Shown one piece after another: positions 6,159-6,236 of a DNA stretch of 6,236 bases. The notes beneath the pieces are model-generated. The model saw nothing but the letters and a program-made list of their open reading frames with translations, was not told the origin of the DNA and made no database searches. The first letter of the stretch is position 1. Each line of letters opens with the position of its first letter. Source of the stretch: Clostridiales bacterium. GTDB taxonomy: Bacteria > Bacillota > Clostridia > Christensenellales > Aristaeellaceae. Both the position numbers and the translations under genes were made by a program. The stretch is from contig DXVG01000110.1 in assembly GCA_019409045.1 (NCBI GenBank), positions 1-6,236 on the forward strand, given 5' to 3'.

Positions 6159-6180
6159 TCCCCCATGGCTCCATGGGGGA
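6159..6180 (+). terminator. Strong hairpin after the last gene (possible terminator)
   Basis: CCCCCATGG (6160-6168) pairs with CCATGGGGG (6171-6179), plus a T-A pair outside, only 15 bases after the stop codon. The stem is strong but no T-tract follows on either strand. It may end or protect the operon transcript, or may simply be the palindrome of the repeat element described at 6159-6228. Confidence 0.45.
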
Positions 6181-6209
6181 GCAGTATGTTGACAAAGTCA
6201 ACAGACTGC
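6181..6209. repeat. Long imperfect inverted repeat centred on AAA
   Basis: GCAGTATGTTGAC (6181-6193) and GTCAACAGACTGC (6197-6209) are reverse complements with one mismatch (12 of 13 pairs) around the trinucleotide AAA. It directly abuts the hairpin at 6159-6180. It could be a protein-binding palindrome or part of the repeat element; a 3-base RNA loop is tight but possible. Confidence 0.6.
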
Positions 6210-6236
6210 CAGGGCGTTGAGAAAGCCCGCAAGCCA

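Larger units (their letters stand above)
6159..6228 (-). repeat. Right copy of the intergenic hairpin element, inverted
   Basis: On the minus strand this reads: GGGCTTTCTCAACGCCCT (6228-6211, 16 of 18 identical to 36-53), a spacer, CTTTGTCAAC (6197-6188, identical to 39-48), seven bases ending in CTGC, then the palindrome at 6180-6159. The left edge of the window has the same order (10-mer, 6 bases ending CTG, palindrome) on the plus strand. Within this copy GTTGACAAAG (6188-6197) is partly repeated as GTTGAGAAAG (6216-6225), 28 bases on, which suggests an internal duplication. Confidence 0.6.

Noticed and set aside
4558..6201. 547-codon minus-strand open frame antisense to the UroD-like gene
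   Set aside because: It is longer than the gene it opposes, but rich in Val/His/Ala/Gly with no motif. It crosses the permease and UroD-like genes and the terminal hairpins, and lacks a convincing SD.
1..6236. CRISPR array, tRNA or rRNA gene, transposase or recombinase
   Set aside because: No regularly spaced repeat array, cloverleaf, rRNA-like segment or mobile-element protein was seen on either strand.

Overview
The window looks like a GC-rich (roughly 60 % by eye) chromosomal segment of an anaerobic, gut-type Bacillota (Clostridia or a Christensenellales-like lineage). Reasons: strong Shine-Dalgarno sites matching the Bacillota anti-SD before every gene, a consensus SigA-type promoter, an AraC-CUT2 importer layout, and a UroD-like protein of a kind common in gut Clostridia. 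The lineage is inferred; no marker gene is present.

Layout, all on the + strand: (1) 1-227, an intergenic hairpin element, a near-consensus promoter and a GC-rich leader. (2) 228-1040, an AraC-family regulator with an N-terminal cupin-like sensor and a C-terminal double helix-turn-helix. (3) 1041-1318, a 278-base intergenic region with a candidate promoter, several inverted and direct repeats and a long leader. (4) 1319-2254, an exported sugar-binding protein of the RbsB type. (5) 2255-2357, an intercistronic region dominated by a perfect 14-bp stem-loop. (6) 2358-3878, a double-domain CUT2 ATPase. (7) 3875-4870, its permease, overlapping the ATPase by 4 bases. (8) 4885-6144, a cytosolic uroporphyrinogen-decarboxylase-like (methyltransferase-superfamily) protein, 14 bases after the permease. 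(9) 6145-6236, a second hairpin element of the same design as the one at the left edge but in opposite orientation.

Functional reading: the regulator probably senses a sugar or sugar derivative and controls one transcript encoding a complete importer (binding protein, ATPase, permease homodimer) plus one enzyme-like protein. There is no kinase, isomerase, aldolase or dehydrogenase in the window, so the UroD-like protein is the only candidate for acting on the imported compound. This pairing, with a modified or absent canonical zinc site, is the least explained part of the window. The two inverted hairpin elements enclosing the five genes are the most striking non-coding structure.

Limits: the substrate, the reaction of the UroD-like protein and the operator sites cannot be decided from sequence alone. 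All family assignments were made by recognising motifs, without database searches.
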